Virus record (IMG/VR): IMGVR_UViG_3300010354_000193
Coordinates: 1-41,601 of that record
Length of the DNA stretch: 41,601 bases
Direction: 5' to 3' (one strand)
DNA from: a virus
This document shows, piece after piece, positions 14,750 through 21,872 of the stretch. The notes beneath the pieces are model-generated. The model saw only the letters and a program-made list of their open reading frames with translations, made no database searches and was not told where the DNA came from. A program made the translations under genes and the position numbers. Every line of letters starts with the position of its first letter. Position 1 is the first letter of the stretch.

Positions 14750-14971
14750 ATGGATGCCAATGCCCTAGATCTGCCAATTGATAGCGAGTTCGCCATTCAT
14801 GCAGCAGCCCTGGCAATCAAGGACCTTGATCGAGATGAGTTGGAAGAAGCGTTTGTTGACATGCTTCACATGAAGATGATGGACAGACAAATGTTTCTCA
14901 GCATCTTGAAAGAACACGGTATTGATGCCGACATCAGCTTTCAATTCCAAACCCACAACCAAGTCAACTGA
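14750..14971 (+). CDS. nblA: NblA-like phycobilisome degradation protein
   Basis: 73 residues. FAIHAAALAIKDLDRDELEE followed by AFVDMLHMKMMDRQMFLSILKEHG follows the NblA pattern: a helix with ..(S/D)RE...FL..L...MM.R..M...LLK. NblA is the small proteolysis adaptor that starts dismantling of phycobilisomes in cyanobacteria, and phage copies are known from freshwater cyanophages. The C-terminal tail (DADISFQFQTHNQVN) is longer than in host NblA. If correct, this fixes the host as a phycobilisome-bearing cyanobacterium. The match is by motif only, so a generic two-helix protein is the alternative. Confidence 0.55.
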   Translation: MDANALDLPIDSEFAIHAAALAIKDLDRDELEEAFVDMLHMKMMDRQMFLSILKEHGIDADISFQFQTHNQVN

Positions 14972-14973
14972 TA

Positions 14974-15363
14974 ATGCCTACCGTTACTTTCCAAGGTACT
15001 GAGGACACCTTTACAGCCTCTGGCTCTGAACTCACCTATAAAGGCGATGGCCTTGATGGCAGTGCAAGTGGCGACCTGAGCCAGCGTGCATTCCAGGTCA
15101 ATCCAGCTAGCACTGGCGATATCATTGTCAAAATTGACAGTAGCGTTGGTGTGGACACAGTTCAGATTTTCCAAGAGGATGACTACACCGCAGGTAATGC
15201 TCCTACTGGTTATTTGAAATTCTTTAACATTGCCAAAGCCGGTAAGAGCAAGGGCGTTGTTGGTGTCACCGTAACTGACGCTAGCAAGAATTACTTGGTT
15301 GTCCTTACAACACCTGACGCTTACAGCGAAATCAGCTATAACGGTTCTGTCGTTGTTCCCTAA
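14974..15363 (+). CDS. beta-rich protein, PPC-like
   Basis: 129 residues, acidic, almost all beta strand. The pattern QVNPASTGDIIVKIDSSVGVDTVQIFQEDDYTAG ... ITTPDAYSEISYNGSVVV resembles the pre-peptidase C-terminal (PPC) jelly-roll, used for carbohydrate or surface binding. No Cys. Probably a small virion decoration or adhesin. A related-looking domain may occur in the minus-strand protein at 19302. Confidence 0.6.
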   Translation: MPTVTFQGTEDTFTASGSELTYKGDGLDGSASGDLSQRAFQVNPASTGDIIVKIDSSVGVDTVQIFQEDDYTAGNAPTGYLKFFNIAKAGKSKGVVGVTVTDASKNYLVVLTTPDAYSEISYNGSVVVP

Positions 15364-15398
15364 GACTTCTGTCTTACATCAATGAATACAGCCTCCAG

Positions 15399-16148
15399 TT
15401 GATCCGGCGGTACACACCCTGTCGGATCCACACTGGTATGGAGCAGTATGCGCCCTATCGTGCCAAGGAAGATGGGCCTTGGATGATCGGGTACGGTAGC
15501 AAACGATTTGGGCGCAGTGCTGTTACGCCTTTTCTACGCTGCACACGTAAACAGATAGAAGCCCAGCTGGAAAAAGACCTGGAGGAGTTTGTTTTTACAC
15601 TCCAGGATCTAATATTTTTACCTTTAAATGAAAAGAAAAAAGGTGCAATATTAAGTTATGCCTATAGCATTGGCATTACGCAATTTAAAGATTGCAGGTT
15701 ACTCCAACTGATTAATTCTGGTGCAGATCGTACAGAAATTATTCAAGAATGGTCACCTTTTATTCGTAAAGATATTCTTTGGAATCAACGCTTAGTTGAA
15801 CGCAGAAGAAGTGAACTTGATTTATATCTCCAACCTGACACTGATGTACCTCTACTAGTGGAGCACAAATGTAAGTTACCAAAGTGTTTGCTGAACATAG
15901 CTGAGAACTTTAACGGTTCTCCTCAGCAAGTAAAAGCAATTGAATTCTTAGAAGAACAACTACTCCGTTGGGATCCAAAGAATGAAGTAGTTGATGAATT
16001 CTTTAGGCTTTGGAATCAGCGTCCAAAGTCAACTGGTTCTGCTTCCCTTTATTCTGAAGATGATCTAGAAAATCTTGAAGCTCTAAGGTACGCAAGTAGT
16101 TTAATTCCTCAGGAGTTAGATCAATCCTTGGACAATCAGGTTCCATAA
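15399..16148 (+). CDS. lysozyme-fold (GH24-like) protein, probably inactive, with C-terminal extension
   Basis: 249 residues from a TTG. The opening LIRRYTPCRIH...APYRAKEDGPWMIGYGS ... LPLNEKKKGAILSYAYSIGITQFKDCRLLQLINSG ... LVERRRSELDLYL follows the GH24 fold. Where active members have FEG and TIGYGH, this one has YTP and MIGYGS, so catalytic Glu and Thr are apparently replaced. The first helix lies at the very start; the frame is open upstream to 15342 (SYINEYSLQ precedes), so a CTG at 15369 could be the true start. The last 100 residues have no recognised domain. It may bind rather than cut peptidoglycan. It overlaps a minus-strand gene by 13 bases at its end. Confidence 0.7.
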   Translation: MIRRYTPCRIHTGMEQYAPYRAKEDGPWMIGYGSKRFGRSAVTPFLRCTRKQIEAQLEKDLEEFVFTLQDLIFLPLNEKKKGAILSYAYSIGITQFKDCRLLQLINSGADRTEIIQEWSPFIRKDILWNQRLVERRRSELDLYLQPDTDVPLLVEHKCKLPKCLLNIAENFNGSPQQVKAIEFLEEQLLRWDPKNEVVDEFFRLWNQRPKSTGSASLYSEDDLENLEALRYASSLIPQELDQSLDNQVP

Positions 16149-16357
16149 GTGTTAATTAACCGGGTTAAATACCATTGCGCTTTACGTAAATCTTGGATTG
16201 GGTTCTCTTTATTTTCATAACGCCAAATGTATTTCATTACGTTACCTTTTAAATAACCACGATACGCTTCTGATGACATGCAGGCATCAATAGCATCAAT
16301 GCACTCCACATGGCCAAATGTGTAATGAGAAGGGTGATTTACGTTGTCTTCTTGCAT
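16136..16357 (-). CDS. DUF3310 protein
   Basis: 73 residues. NHPSHYTFGHVECIDAIDAC...YRGYLKGNVMKYIWRYENKENPIQDLRKAQWYLTRLI matches the DUF3310 family signature almost throughout. These small proteins are common in phages with autonomous replication; role unknown, often beside nucleotide-metabolism genes. It converges on, and overlaps by 13 bases, the lysozyme-like gene, and diverges from 16387 over only 29 bases. Confidence 0.9.
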   Translation of the reverse strand: MQEDNVNHPSHYTFGHVECIDAIDACMSSEAYRGYLKGNVMKYIWRYENKENPIQDLRKAQWYLTRLINTYGT

Positions 16358-16377
16358 GGAGTGTTTAGTTCTGCAAG
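16351..16377. promoter_or_regulatory. inverted repeat in a divergent start region
   Basis: CTTGCA (16351-16356) and TGCAAG (16372-16377) form a perfect 6-base inverted repeat around a 15-base centre. It straddles the start of the DUF3310 gene and lies ten bases before the plus-strand gene at 16387. A regulator site serving both directions is possible; the short arms could also be chance. Confidence 0.3.
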
Positions 16378-16386
16378 AATACTAGT

Positions 16387-16677
16387 ATGGGATTTGCAAA
16401 GAGTCAATCTTACCTGGTTGACAACCGTTTTAGCCAGGCACAAGGTGTTGATGATAGCAACACCGGTCTAAATTTCTTGGGTAATTATATTCAAGCACGT
16501 AGTAGAGACGCTAAACTTCCGGTTACTTTTGAGCGTCAACAAGATGACCGCTTTATATTCCCAGCTCTTAGCGGCACTATCCCCTTCGGTGCATTACCTT
16601 TTGAGCCACGCGGTCCTTCCGGTATCGGCAATACTGACGGGTCTGCTTCTTTCCGCAATACTTTTAGGGCTCGATAA
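16387..16677 (+). CDS. single plus-strand island gene, unknown
   Basis: 96 residues, Phe/Arg/Gly/Asn-rich, probably disordered (RDAKLPVTFERQQDDRFIFPALSGTIPFGALPFEPRGPSG). It is the only plus gene between two minus-strand units, ending seven bases before the methyltransferase stop. It resembles neighbouring late-type proteins in composition. No domain recognised. Confidence 0.6.
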   Translation: MGFAKSQSYLVDNRFSQAQGVDDSNTGLNFLGNYIQARSRDAKLPVTFERQQDDRFIFPALSGTIPFGALPFEPRGPSGIGNTDGSASFRNTFRAR

Positions 16678-16684
16678 ACTTACG

Positions 16685-17311
16685 TCACATAATGACGCGG
16701 CCAATCGTTGAAAAGGCTTCTTCAAACTTGGCTAAACGGTTAATCCCTAGATCTTTAGGCGGAAGAAACACAAAAAATCCCCACTTCAAAGGGTTTTCTA
16801 GCTGATAAAAATTACGTCCGTGCATCACTTTAGGACGTTCTTTAGGAATACAAACTGGATAATCCCAAATGCTTTGCTGTTTACGTAGTGTCTCGTGGGA
16901 AATACTGAAGAACAAAGCAGAGTTTACAAACCCCAGCTTCCAGTCCTTCTCCAGTCGCCTAAACCAAGCCACTGATGGTGACATACCGCCAAAGCCACCA
17001 CGTGTGGACCAGCGCCAGGTACCCCGTTGTTTGTTAAATGAGCAGCGGCCATAGGTCGGTGGGAAACAATAAACATTTCCGCTCCATGGTTCTTGTTTAT
17101 TAAGCGCATCATCTGTTTTGCAGAAGAATTTCTCTGCCTGGATGAACTCTTTGTTGGCGTGAGCGGTGGAGCAAGGATCTAGATCAATATAATCTAGCGT
17201 GTGATAAATAAGAGGCAGATAAGAAACGGGAGTGCACCAATCATCTTCTAACTTATAAATTCGATAGAGAGTGTGATAATTGCGTGCACGTGCACCGCCT
17301 TGTTTATGCAT
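16685..17311 (-). CDS. Dam-like DNA N6-adenine methyltransferase
   Basis: 208 residues. WCTP (26-29), YIDLDPCS (41-48), ...IQAEKFF...DDAL, WSGNVYCFPPTYG (about 76-88) and later VNSALFFSISHETLR and VCIPKERPKVMHG follow the phage Dam-type methyltransferase family; the DLDPC block and the FPPTYG block (in place of the usual NPPY) form the SAM and target-base pockets. It would methylate adenine, perhaps protecting phage DNA from restriction. FPPT is an unusual variant of the catalytic tetrapeptide. It starts inside the stop of the preceding gene (TAATG). Confidence 0.75.
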   Translation of the reverse strand: MHKQGGARARNYHTLYRIYKLEDDWCTPVSYLPLIYHTLDYIDLDPCSTAHANKEFIQAEKFFCKTDDALNKQEPWSGNVYCFPPTYGRCSFNKQRGTWRWSTRGGFGGMSPSVAWFRRLEKDWKLGFVNSALFFSISHETLRKQQSIWDYPVCIPKERPKVMHGRNFYQLENPLKWGFFVFLPPKDLGINRLAKFEEAFSTIGRVIM

Positions 17312-17655
17312 TATTCAGGTTCAGCAAATGCCAATGGTTGATCACGTTTATAGCAAATCAAGGACATTTCTTTATCATCTTGAATGATAAATAGCCCTGC
17401 TGTTTTAGGATTAATCGACTCTGCCCTGGCAATGGCCTTCTGCATTACGTCTGCAGGTCCATTCATGTCACGGCTACGGAAGTCAGACTGCGCCTCGATC
17501 AATGCTGAAACAGGTAGATAGAACATTGAGTTTTTAGGATCTTCTACCCGTGGCAAATAAACAATGGCACCAGGACCTTCGTTGGCGTAAAACTTCTCAT
17601 AGAAGTCACACATGTCAGCGCAGATTCTCTCGATCACAAGTTGGGTCATCTTCAT
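17311..17655 (-). CDS. unknown protein upstream of the methyltransferase
   Basis: 114 residues from ATG 17655; a longer form to 17718 would overlap the upstream gene by over 100 bases. GGGGAG stands just before this ATG, and six bases before a second ATG at 17649, which may be the true start. MTQLVIERICADMCDFYEKF and the region GAIVYLPRVEDPKNSMFYLPVSALIEAQ are not recognised. Its single-base overlap with the methyltransferase suggests coupled translation. Confidence 0.65.
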   Translation of the reverse strand: MKMTQLVIERICADMCDFYEKFYANEGPGAIVYLPRVEDPKNSMFYLPVSALIEAQSDFRSRDMNGPADVMQKAIARAESINPKTAGLFIIQDDKEMSLICYKRDQPLAFAEPE

Positions 17656-18187
17656 CTCCCCACCAGTCTTGGCGTTGGACAGAAGACCGTTGATTAACCG
17701 TTGCCGCCTGTTGCTCATCTTTAATAAATTGTCCGAGACCTGTTTGGTGTAGTGTTTTACAGAGCTTGGGTAACGGTTGATAAATTACAACCATCTTTCC
17801 CATGTTGCCAAGCTTTTTTAGAAGCTTGTTCTTCTCATCTTTTAGCTTGGTTAACTCGCCCTGCCTAATTAAATATTCAGCTACACAACGATACCGTCGT
17901 TTTGTTGCCAAGTCAATATCGGGAAACTTCTCACAGATTGTGGCTGGCTTCATATCACTAAAGGTGATCCGGATCTGATCTGCCAGGGATAAACCGTGGA
18001 TCAGATCAGTGCTGGTCACCTCATAGCTCTTAACCAGCTCTAGGTACCGCCGGAGATCCACCGTTTCAAATGATCCCTCTGGAGGTATGAATGGTTGAAT
18101 CTGGGCAGCAAGAGAGGGCTTTACAATCTCTTGATAATTGTCAACGGTAACTGAGTTGATATCCAGATCCGTAAAGCGATAGCTCAT
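17615..18187 (-). CDS. unknown protein with central coiled coil
   Basis: 190 residues. The middle (YLIRQGELTKLKDEKNKLLKKL) is likely coiled coil, and TFSDMKPATICEKFPDIDLATKRRYRCVAEYL before it resembles a small helical DNA-binding unit, without a clear match. Acidic, Trp-rich end (DWWGDEDDPTCD). First or second gene of the minus cluster leading to the methyltransferase. Confidence 0.65.
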   Translation of the reverse strand: MSYRFTDLDINSVTVDNYQEIVKPSLAAQIQPFIPPEGSFETVDLRRYLELVKSYEVTSTDLIHGLSLADQIRITFSDMKPATICEKFPDIDLATKRRYRCVAEYLIRQGELTKLKDEKNKLLKKLGNMGKMVVIYQPLPKLCKTLHQTGLGQFIKDEQQAATVNQRSSVQRQDWWGDEDDPTCDRENLR

Positions 18188-18210
18188 TAACCAGATTATT
18201 TTCCATTAGC

Positions 18211-18426
18211 CTAACAATTTTTTGCTTGTCTGCAATAGCGCATCTTTTCTTCCCACTGGCGTTGATGATCCATCATGAGAACCAGTTCGTAGTAATCACG
18301 TTTAGGTTCCAAATCTTTGTAGTCTCCTGGCTTGGGACGACCACCAAAGTTAGAAGCTTCCCATAAAGAATTTGCAAAGTTCTTCTGTTGGGTTGACATT
18401 AGTGATAACATCGTTTTAGTTGACAT
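18211..18426 (-). CDS. small helical protein, unknown; internal start chosen
   Basis: 71 residues from ATG 18426 (MSTKTMLSLMSTQQKNFANS). A longer frame to 18549 is open, but its first 41 codons are antisense to a plausible plus-strand membrane peptide (18472-18600) and look unlike protein, so I prefer the shorter form. The C-terminus is charged (DHQRQWEEKMRYCRQAKNC). No family recognised. Confidence 0.5.
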   Translation of the reverse strand: MSTKTMLSLMSTQQKNFANSLWEASNFGGRPKPGDYKDLEPKRDYYELVLMMDHQRQWEEKMRYCRQAKNC

Positions 18427-18471
18427 TGCTTTAAGCAGGTCTTTAAAATCCTCTGTAAAAGGACTACACTG

Positions 18472-18600
18472 ATGCGTCGCCCCATTACCTATGCTGAGCT
18501 GATTCTTGCCGTCCTCTTGATCATTGGGGGTTTTCAGCTGGCTCCTCACCTCTACAGGTTTGTTTCAGATAGAGTAAGTATAGAGGTCAAGCTTAAATAA
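18472..18600 (+). CDS. 42-residue single-span membrane protein
   Basis: ATG 18472 to TAA 18598-18600. After MRRPITYAE comes a clear hydrophobic segment (LILAVLLIIGGFQLA) and a charged tail ending DRVSIEVKLK. AAAGGA lies eight bases before the start, a good ribosome site. It stops five bases before the next plus gene, so they form a unit. Size and topology suit a small holin-like or host-membrane protein; the call is from hydrophobicity only. Confidence 0.6.
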   Translation: MRRPITYAELILAVLLIIGGFQLAPHLYRFVSDRVSIEVKLK

Positions 18601-18605
18601 AATCA

Positions 18606-19046
18606 ATGGGCCAACCGAAGCCACCTAGTGTTGAAGTTAAACCAGAAAGGAGCAATCTTGTTTCAAGTCTTGTTCCTGTTTCTAGTCAAGAAGCATTAAG
18701 GCAGTTTGCTCTAAATACAGGGAACCGTGCTGCAGATGCAGAAATGCGTCGTGATATTGCACTTGGCGGTTTAGTAGGTAGGGATCCACTACCCAGAACA
18801 GGAACTGATCCAGCTACTGGTGGAACAGCTAGTGGTGCGTTTGATGCCCGTGTTTTTTATGATCCTGAAGTAAATCCATATTTAAAAGATGAGATTATGG
18901 CTGCTATGCAGAAACAAGAAAGCCGAAAGAACCGACGAGAAGAACGTCTGAGGCAAGATAAAGAAATGGATCAGATCTTTGGTATGAGCAGACAGGGTTA
19001 TCTTGCTGCTATGAATCGCGTTGCTAATCAAGGTCGTAGTACCTGA
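18606..19046 (+). CDS. plus-island protein, basic and disordered, unknown
   Basis: 146 residues. A Pro/Val opening, a Gly/Thr-rich middle (RDPLPRTGTDPATGGTASGAF) and a long charged helix (MQKQESRKNRREERLRQDKEMDQIFGMSRQGYLAAMNRV). It follows the small membrane protein by five bases and abuts the antitoxin-like gene on the other strand. Composition is late-type; function unknown. Confidence 0.65.
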   Translation: MGQPKPPSVEVKPERSNLVSSLVPVSSQEALRQFALNTGNRAADAEMRRDIALGGLVGRDPLPRTGTDPATGGTASGAFDARVFYDPEVNPYLKDEIMAAMQKQESRKNRREERLRQDKEMDQIFGMSRQGYLAAMNRVANQGRST

Positions 19047-19256
19047 TTAGAAAAGATTATCTTCCGGTAAGATTTCTTCTTTCTGTTCCACCCAGTGGTC
19101 ATAGGTGTCCATTAGTACCTTGTATTCTTCATAAGGTACTAACATGACTGCTTTTCCTGTTTCTATAAGAACTTTGTAGTGGACGTGATTCTCAAACACG
19201 TCCTCTAGGATCTCATCAAATCTGTCTTCTAGTTCTTTATAGGTGACAGTTTTCAT
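19047..19256 (-). CDS. Phd/YefM-like antitoxin, no toxin beside it
   Basis: 69 residues. MKTVTYKELEDRFDEILEDV...VLIETGKAVMLVPYEEYKVLMDTYDHW follows the Phd/YefM antitoxin pattern: an N-terminal beta-helix DNA-binding fold with the VLVP.EEY strand. In chromosomes these bind a RelE- or Doc-type toxin. No toxin-like gene adjoins it, so it may neutralise a host toxin or be a transcription repressor. Ends exactly where the plus gene stops. Confidence 0.7.
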   Translation of the reverse strand: MKTVTYKELEDRFDEILEDVFENHVHYKVLIETGKAVMLVPYEEYKVLMDTYDHWVEQKEEILPEDNLF

Positions 19257-19301
19257 GAGTTGAAAGCAAGTAACAATACCTTAGCAGGTTTTTGTTTTTG
19301 G

Positions 19302-19985
19302 TCAACCAGTAATGGTTCCAAAATCAAGAGTACTTTCTACGTTTTCAGTTACTAACCCAAAATCTAATGCCTGGTCTACATCCTCATAAACATAACGCCA
19401 GTCATTAACAAAACCTTCGATGCTAAGAGAATAAGTTGTCTCTAGGTAGCGAATATCATTTGTAATTAAAAAAATATATTGACCTGGCTCCAACATTAAT
19501 GTGGGGTAATCAAGACTAAAGACGGAAGATTCATCTCCATCTCCCCCGTCTTCTACTGATGCTTCAGCAACAACATAACCATCATCGTTAATGATTAGTT
19601 CTCTACGATTGTTGCCGTCTTCAACTTTATAAAATGCAATTAATGTATTGCGATTTGTTTTTGACGTAGTAGCAAACTGGCTTAAGTTCTGTGTAACTTT
19701 AATAGATCGTGGTGTAAGTATATTTAAAGAATAAAAGGTGGTCTGACTACGTGACAAACCACCATGTGTATTTGAAATTGTTAACGTTTTATAGATAGGC
19801 GTGAAGTTGCCCAAATTAACAGGGTTATTAACAGAATCTCCCAGATATGGAGGCAACGGATCACTACCGTAGTAGGAAGTCGGACCATATGCAGTTGGTC
19901 CAGTGCCCCCAGTTGGATAAGCTTCAACAGTACCAAGATTTACAAAACCTAAGTTAACGGGTAACGTTGTTAAAAATCTAGCCAT
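19302..19985 (-). CDS. virion-type beta protein with PPC-like domain
   Basis: 227 residues from ATG 19985, which overlaps the preceding stop; a longer frame to 20096 is less natural. The opening MARFLTTLPVNLGFVNLGTVEAYPTGG is Gly/Pro/Tyr-rich. Residues about 95-205 (ITPRSIKVTQNLSQFATTSK ... ASVEDGGDGDESSVFSLDYPTLMLEPGQYIFLITND ... TTYSLSIEGF-like) resemble a PPC jelly-roll. The end repeats ALDFGLVTENVESTLDFGTITG. Likely a structural or adhesion protein, unusual inside a minus cluster of DNA enzymes. Confidence 0.65.
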   Translation of the reverse strand: MARFLTTLPVNLGFVNLGTVEAYPTGGTGPTAYGPTSYYGSDPLPPYLGDSVNNPVNLGNFTPIYKTLTISNTHGGLSRSQTTFYSLNILTPRSIKVTQNLSQFATTSKTNRNTLIAFYKVEDGNNRRELIINDDGYVVAEASVEDGGDGDESSVFSLDYPTLMLEPGQYIFLITNDIRYLETTYSLSIEGFVNDWRYVYEDVDQALDFGLVTENVESTLDFGTITG

Positions 19986-20295
19986 CTGTAGTGCATAAGC
20001 CAGTATATAAACCGTTTGTACGGCCGCTGGCTTGATAACGATCTTCAATAATTTTAGCGCGTTCTGGATAGAATCCTTCCATCTCAACTGTTTCAATTAA
20101 CTCGTAATTGAGACGTTTTTCTAGACTACGAAGCTCTAATGCAGCTTCATCTTCTGTGTCAAACCAATCAGTAAAATGATTGACGCCATCAATAAATACA
20201 AACCCTGCATACTGTTTTGTAGGTAAATGATGGTTACTCAAAGTAATTCGACTTATTTTCGATGTTGGCTTTTGCGTGCTCGAAGATGTTGCCAT
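19978..20295 (-). CDS. unknown 105-residue protein
   Basis: Ser/Thr-rich start (MATSSSTQKPTSKISRITLS) then a compact part with VFIDGVNHFTDWFDTEDEAALELRSLEKRL, possibly a beta-alpha fold. It overlaps the HNH-like gene upstream by 62 bases and the next gene by eight. No family recognised. Confidence 0.6.
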   Translation of the reverse strand: MATSSSTQKPTSKISRITLSNHHLPTKQYAGFVFIDGVNHFTDWFDTEDEAALELRSLEKRLNYELIETVEMEGFYPERAKIIEDRYQASGRTNGLYTGLCTTDG

Positions 20296-20890
20296 AGCTG
20301 AGATTGACCGCTTTTATTTCAGTGGGTTGAGAGGTTAATGTTAGCTCCTTTATACGCAAATGGAGCGGATTACAGCAGGTAATATCGCAACCTTCTTGGT
20401 GAAAGATACGATACCGTCCGGTATAACCACGGCTAAGCCAGAAGGCAACACGAGAAGCTGACTGTGTTTTAGCAGAGTGGAAGGGACTTGGCATGTAAGC
20501 AACAGTTTCTTGTCCGTTTTTCTTGGTACCACCAAGCCACTTCCAACATTCATTGGGTCCTTTGATGTCAACCTTCAACCAGAAGTTACGGACTGTCCAG
20601 TAAATGTCCATATCAAAGTTACAAACGTCAACAGAACAGCGCCCTTTCTCAATTTCTGCTAAGCAATCTTTACATTCGCCCATCAAACCAAAGTTGTTGT
20701 GGTGCCCTGGGAATCCTTTCTTGTGCCACAAGCAATAGCGATTGGTGTTCTCTTGCTTCAGTTCTTGTAACTTATCGTCATAGCTTTCTGTATTGCAACT
20801 AAAGATGTGATTCAGGTTGTTATTGAGAGCTTCTGTTTCCTTTTTAATCATTGGAGTAGGCTCCTTCGTTGCAGATTCTTCTAATGACAT
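20234..20890 (-). CDS. HNH-type (HNH_3-like) endonuclease with Cys-rich region
   Basis: 218 residues. Residues about 103-180 (FWLKVDIKGPNECWKWLGGTKKNG ... SASRVAFWLSRGYTGRYRIFHQEGCDITCCNPLHLRI) follow the HNH_3 homing-nuclease pattern FW.KVD....CW.W.G......RVA...........H.....C.NP.HL. The preceding region has CLWHKKGF and CKDCLAEI, probably zinc-binding. A later start at 20851 (MIKKETEAL) would avoid overlap with the upstream gene. Likely a self-propagating or intron-type nuclease without an intron. Confidence 0.75.
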   Translation of the reverse strand: MSLEESATKEPTPMIKKETEALNNNLNHIFSCNTESYDDKLQELKQENTNRYCLWHKKGFPGHHNNFGLMGECKDCLAEIEKGRCSVDVCNFDMDIYWTVRNFWLKVDIKGPNECWKWLGGTKKNGQETVAYMPSPFHSAKTQSASRVAFWLSRGYTGRYRIFHQEGCDITCCNPLHLRIKELTLTSQPTEIKAVNLSYGNIFEHAKANIENKSNYFE

Positions 20891-21353
20891 GATATGGAAG
20901 TTTGTATTGTTTACTCAGCTTCTCATAGGTCCACTCACTTTTGCTGGCGCTCCTTTGCTGCTTGATTGCCTCCACAATGGAGGGATTGATTTCACGTCCC
21001 TTGCGCTTGGCGTTCTGCATCCACACGTCCTGGGTGCTGCCAAAGAAGTAGTGAGTTGGGTTGATGCAATGCTGTGAGGTGCAAAAGGAATAGCGCACCA
21101 CCAGATCCGGCCCATCCACTGGCGCGTACTTATCTGCTAGGGCCATCGCCAGGAGTCTGGCATCTTTCCCTTTGAACAGGGGGCGTGAGGGGTGGGAGCT
21201 GGTGAAGTATTTGAGGGAGGGGTGGTTGATCCGTTTAATGCACCAGCAGGAAGTCATACCGAGTTCGGTTTGACACAACCTAAGACTTGTTGCAAAAGAG
21301 AGCAAATCTTCTCCAGTTAGGTATTCATCTCTGAAAAAGGTGAAGTAATCCAA
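20844..21353 (-). CDS. HNH_3-like endonuclease with C-terminal helix-turn-helix
   Basis: 169 residues from a TTG (no in-frame ATG before residue 33). CWCIKR ... LADKYAPVDGPDLVVRYSFCTSQHCINPTHYFFGSTQ carries the degenerate HNH_3 motif, with CINPTHYF replacing C.NP.HL. The end (INPSIVEAIKQQRSASKSEW..EKLSKQYKLPYHVIRRI) is a helix-turn-helix, as on homing nucleases. It lies head-to-tail with a second nuclease, overlapping by 47 bases. The lead His of the H-N-H triad looks absent, so it may be inactive. Confidence 0.65.
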   Translation of the reverse strand: MDYFTFFRDEYLTGEDLLSFATSLRLCQTELGMTSCWCIKRINHPSLKYFTSSHPSRPLFKGKDARLLAMALADKYAPVDGPDLVVRYSFCTSQHCINPTHYFFGSTQDVWMQNAKRKGREINPSIVEAIKQQRSASKSEWTYEKLSKQYKLPYHVIRRICNEGAYSND

Positions 21354-21686
21354 GTTAGGGGATGACCTGACGCCTTTAGACTAGGCCGAGATCCCTTGCA
21401 GGTCAAGGGTTTTCAGGGGATGCAAACGAACGAACGAATAGGGCAAAAAATCCCTATTTATCTTTAGAAGGAGTAGCAAGTGGTTCTTAGGTGTTCGTTT
21501 TATGTACGAGTAGATGTGACTGTCACCTAATAACCACTTACCATTCCGCCTTAAGTGAAAGCCGGAAAAAAACGGCATACTCGTTCGTGCGCAGCACACC
21601 AGCCAAAACCCCTGGGGCACAAGGGATTTGGTGGGGTACCAAGCAGAACAGTTGTACTCCCTAACGTGAGTTAACCAAACAAAGCG
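21354..21686. other. 333-base hairpin-rich region without a convincing gene
   Basis: Between the HNH gene and the small gene at 21687 four hairpins can form: CCCTTG-CAGGT-CAAGGG (21393-21409); AATAGGG with loop CAAAAAAT and CCCTATT (21437-21458); a 16-base stem, one mismatch, 21478-21493 with 21524-21539 around 30 bases; and GCCG-GAAAAAAA-CGGC (21561-21576). Two loops are A-rich. Tandem AACG repeats (21425-21438) stand between the first two. A 79-codon minus-strand frame (21381-21620) exists but looks unlike protein. Origin of replication, small RNA or packaging signal are all open. Confidence 0.5.
21478..21539. repeat. long inverted repeat (16 bp arms)
   Basis: AAGTGGTTCTTAGGTG (21478-21493) and CACCTAATAACCACTT (21524-21539) are reverse complements at 15 of 16 positions, separated by 30 bases. 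This is the strongest perfect-type hairpin in the intergenic block and would fold in DNA or RNA on either strand. Confidence 0.7.
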
Positions 21687-21872
21687 CTAATCCTCTGGCG
21701 CAATCGGATACATCTCCTCATATTGTTGCGCATAGGTCCATGCGCAGTGATAAGGTTCAACAAAACGACACATCGAACCACCAGCAGTGCAGACGCGATG
21801 CACTTGGTTACCATGCAAATCTTCACCTAATTCAATAGTTGTTCCGTGCGGAAAGGTTTGAATAACTTGCAT
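21687..21872 (-). CDS. small protein, unknown
   Basis: 61 residues (MQVIQTFPHGTTIELGEDLHGNQVHRVCTAGGSMCRFVEPYHCAW). The beta-rich centre with three Cys and two or three His could bind metal. It stands alone on the minus strand between the hairpin block and the plus island. Moderate coding character; no family recognised. Confidence 0.55.
   Translation of the reverse strand: MQVIQTFPHGTTIELGEDLHGNQVHRVCTAGGSMCRFVEPYHCAWTYAQQYEEMYPIAPED

Noticed and set aside
18427-18549. N-terminal extension of the gene at 18211
   Set aside because: Antisense to a plausible membrane protein and low in protein-like features.
21381-21620. 79-codon minus-strand frame
   Set aside because: It runs across all four hairpins, and its sequence has no strand or helix pattern; structure explains the bases better.
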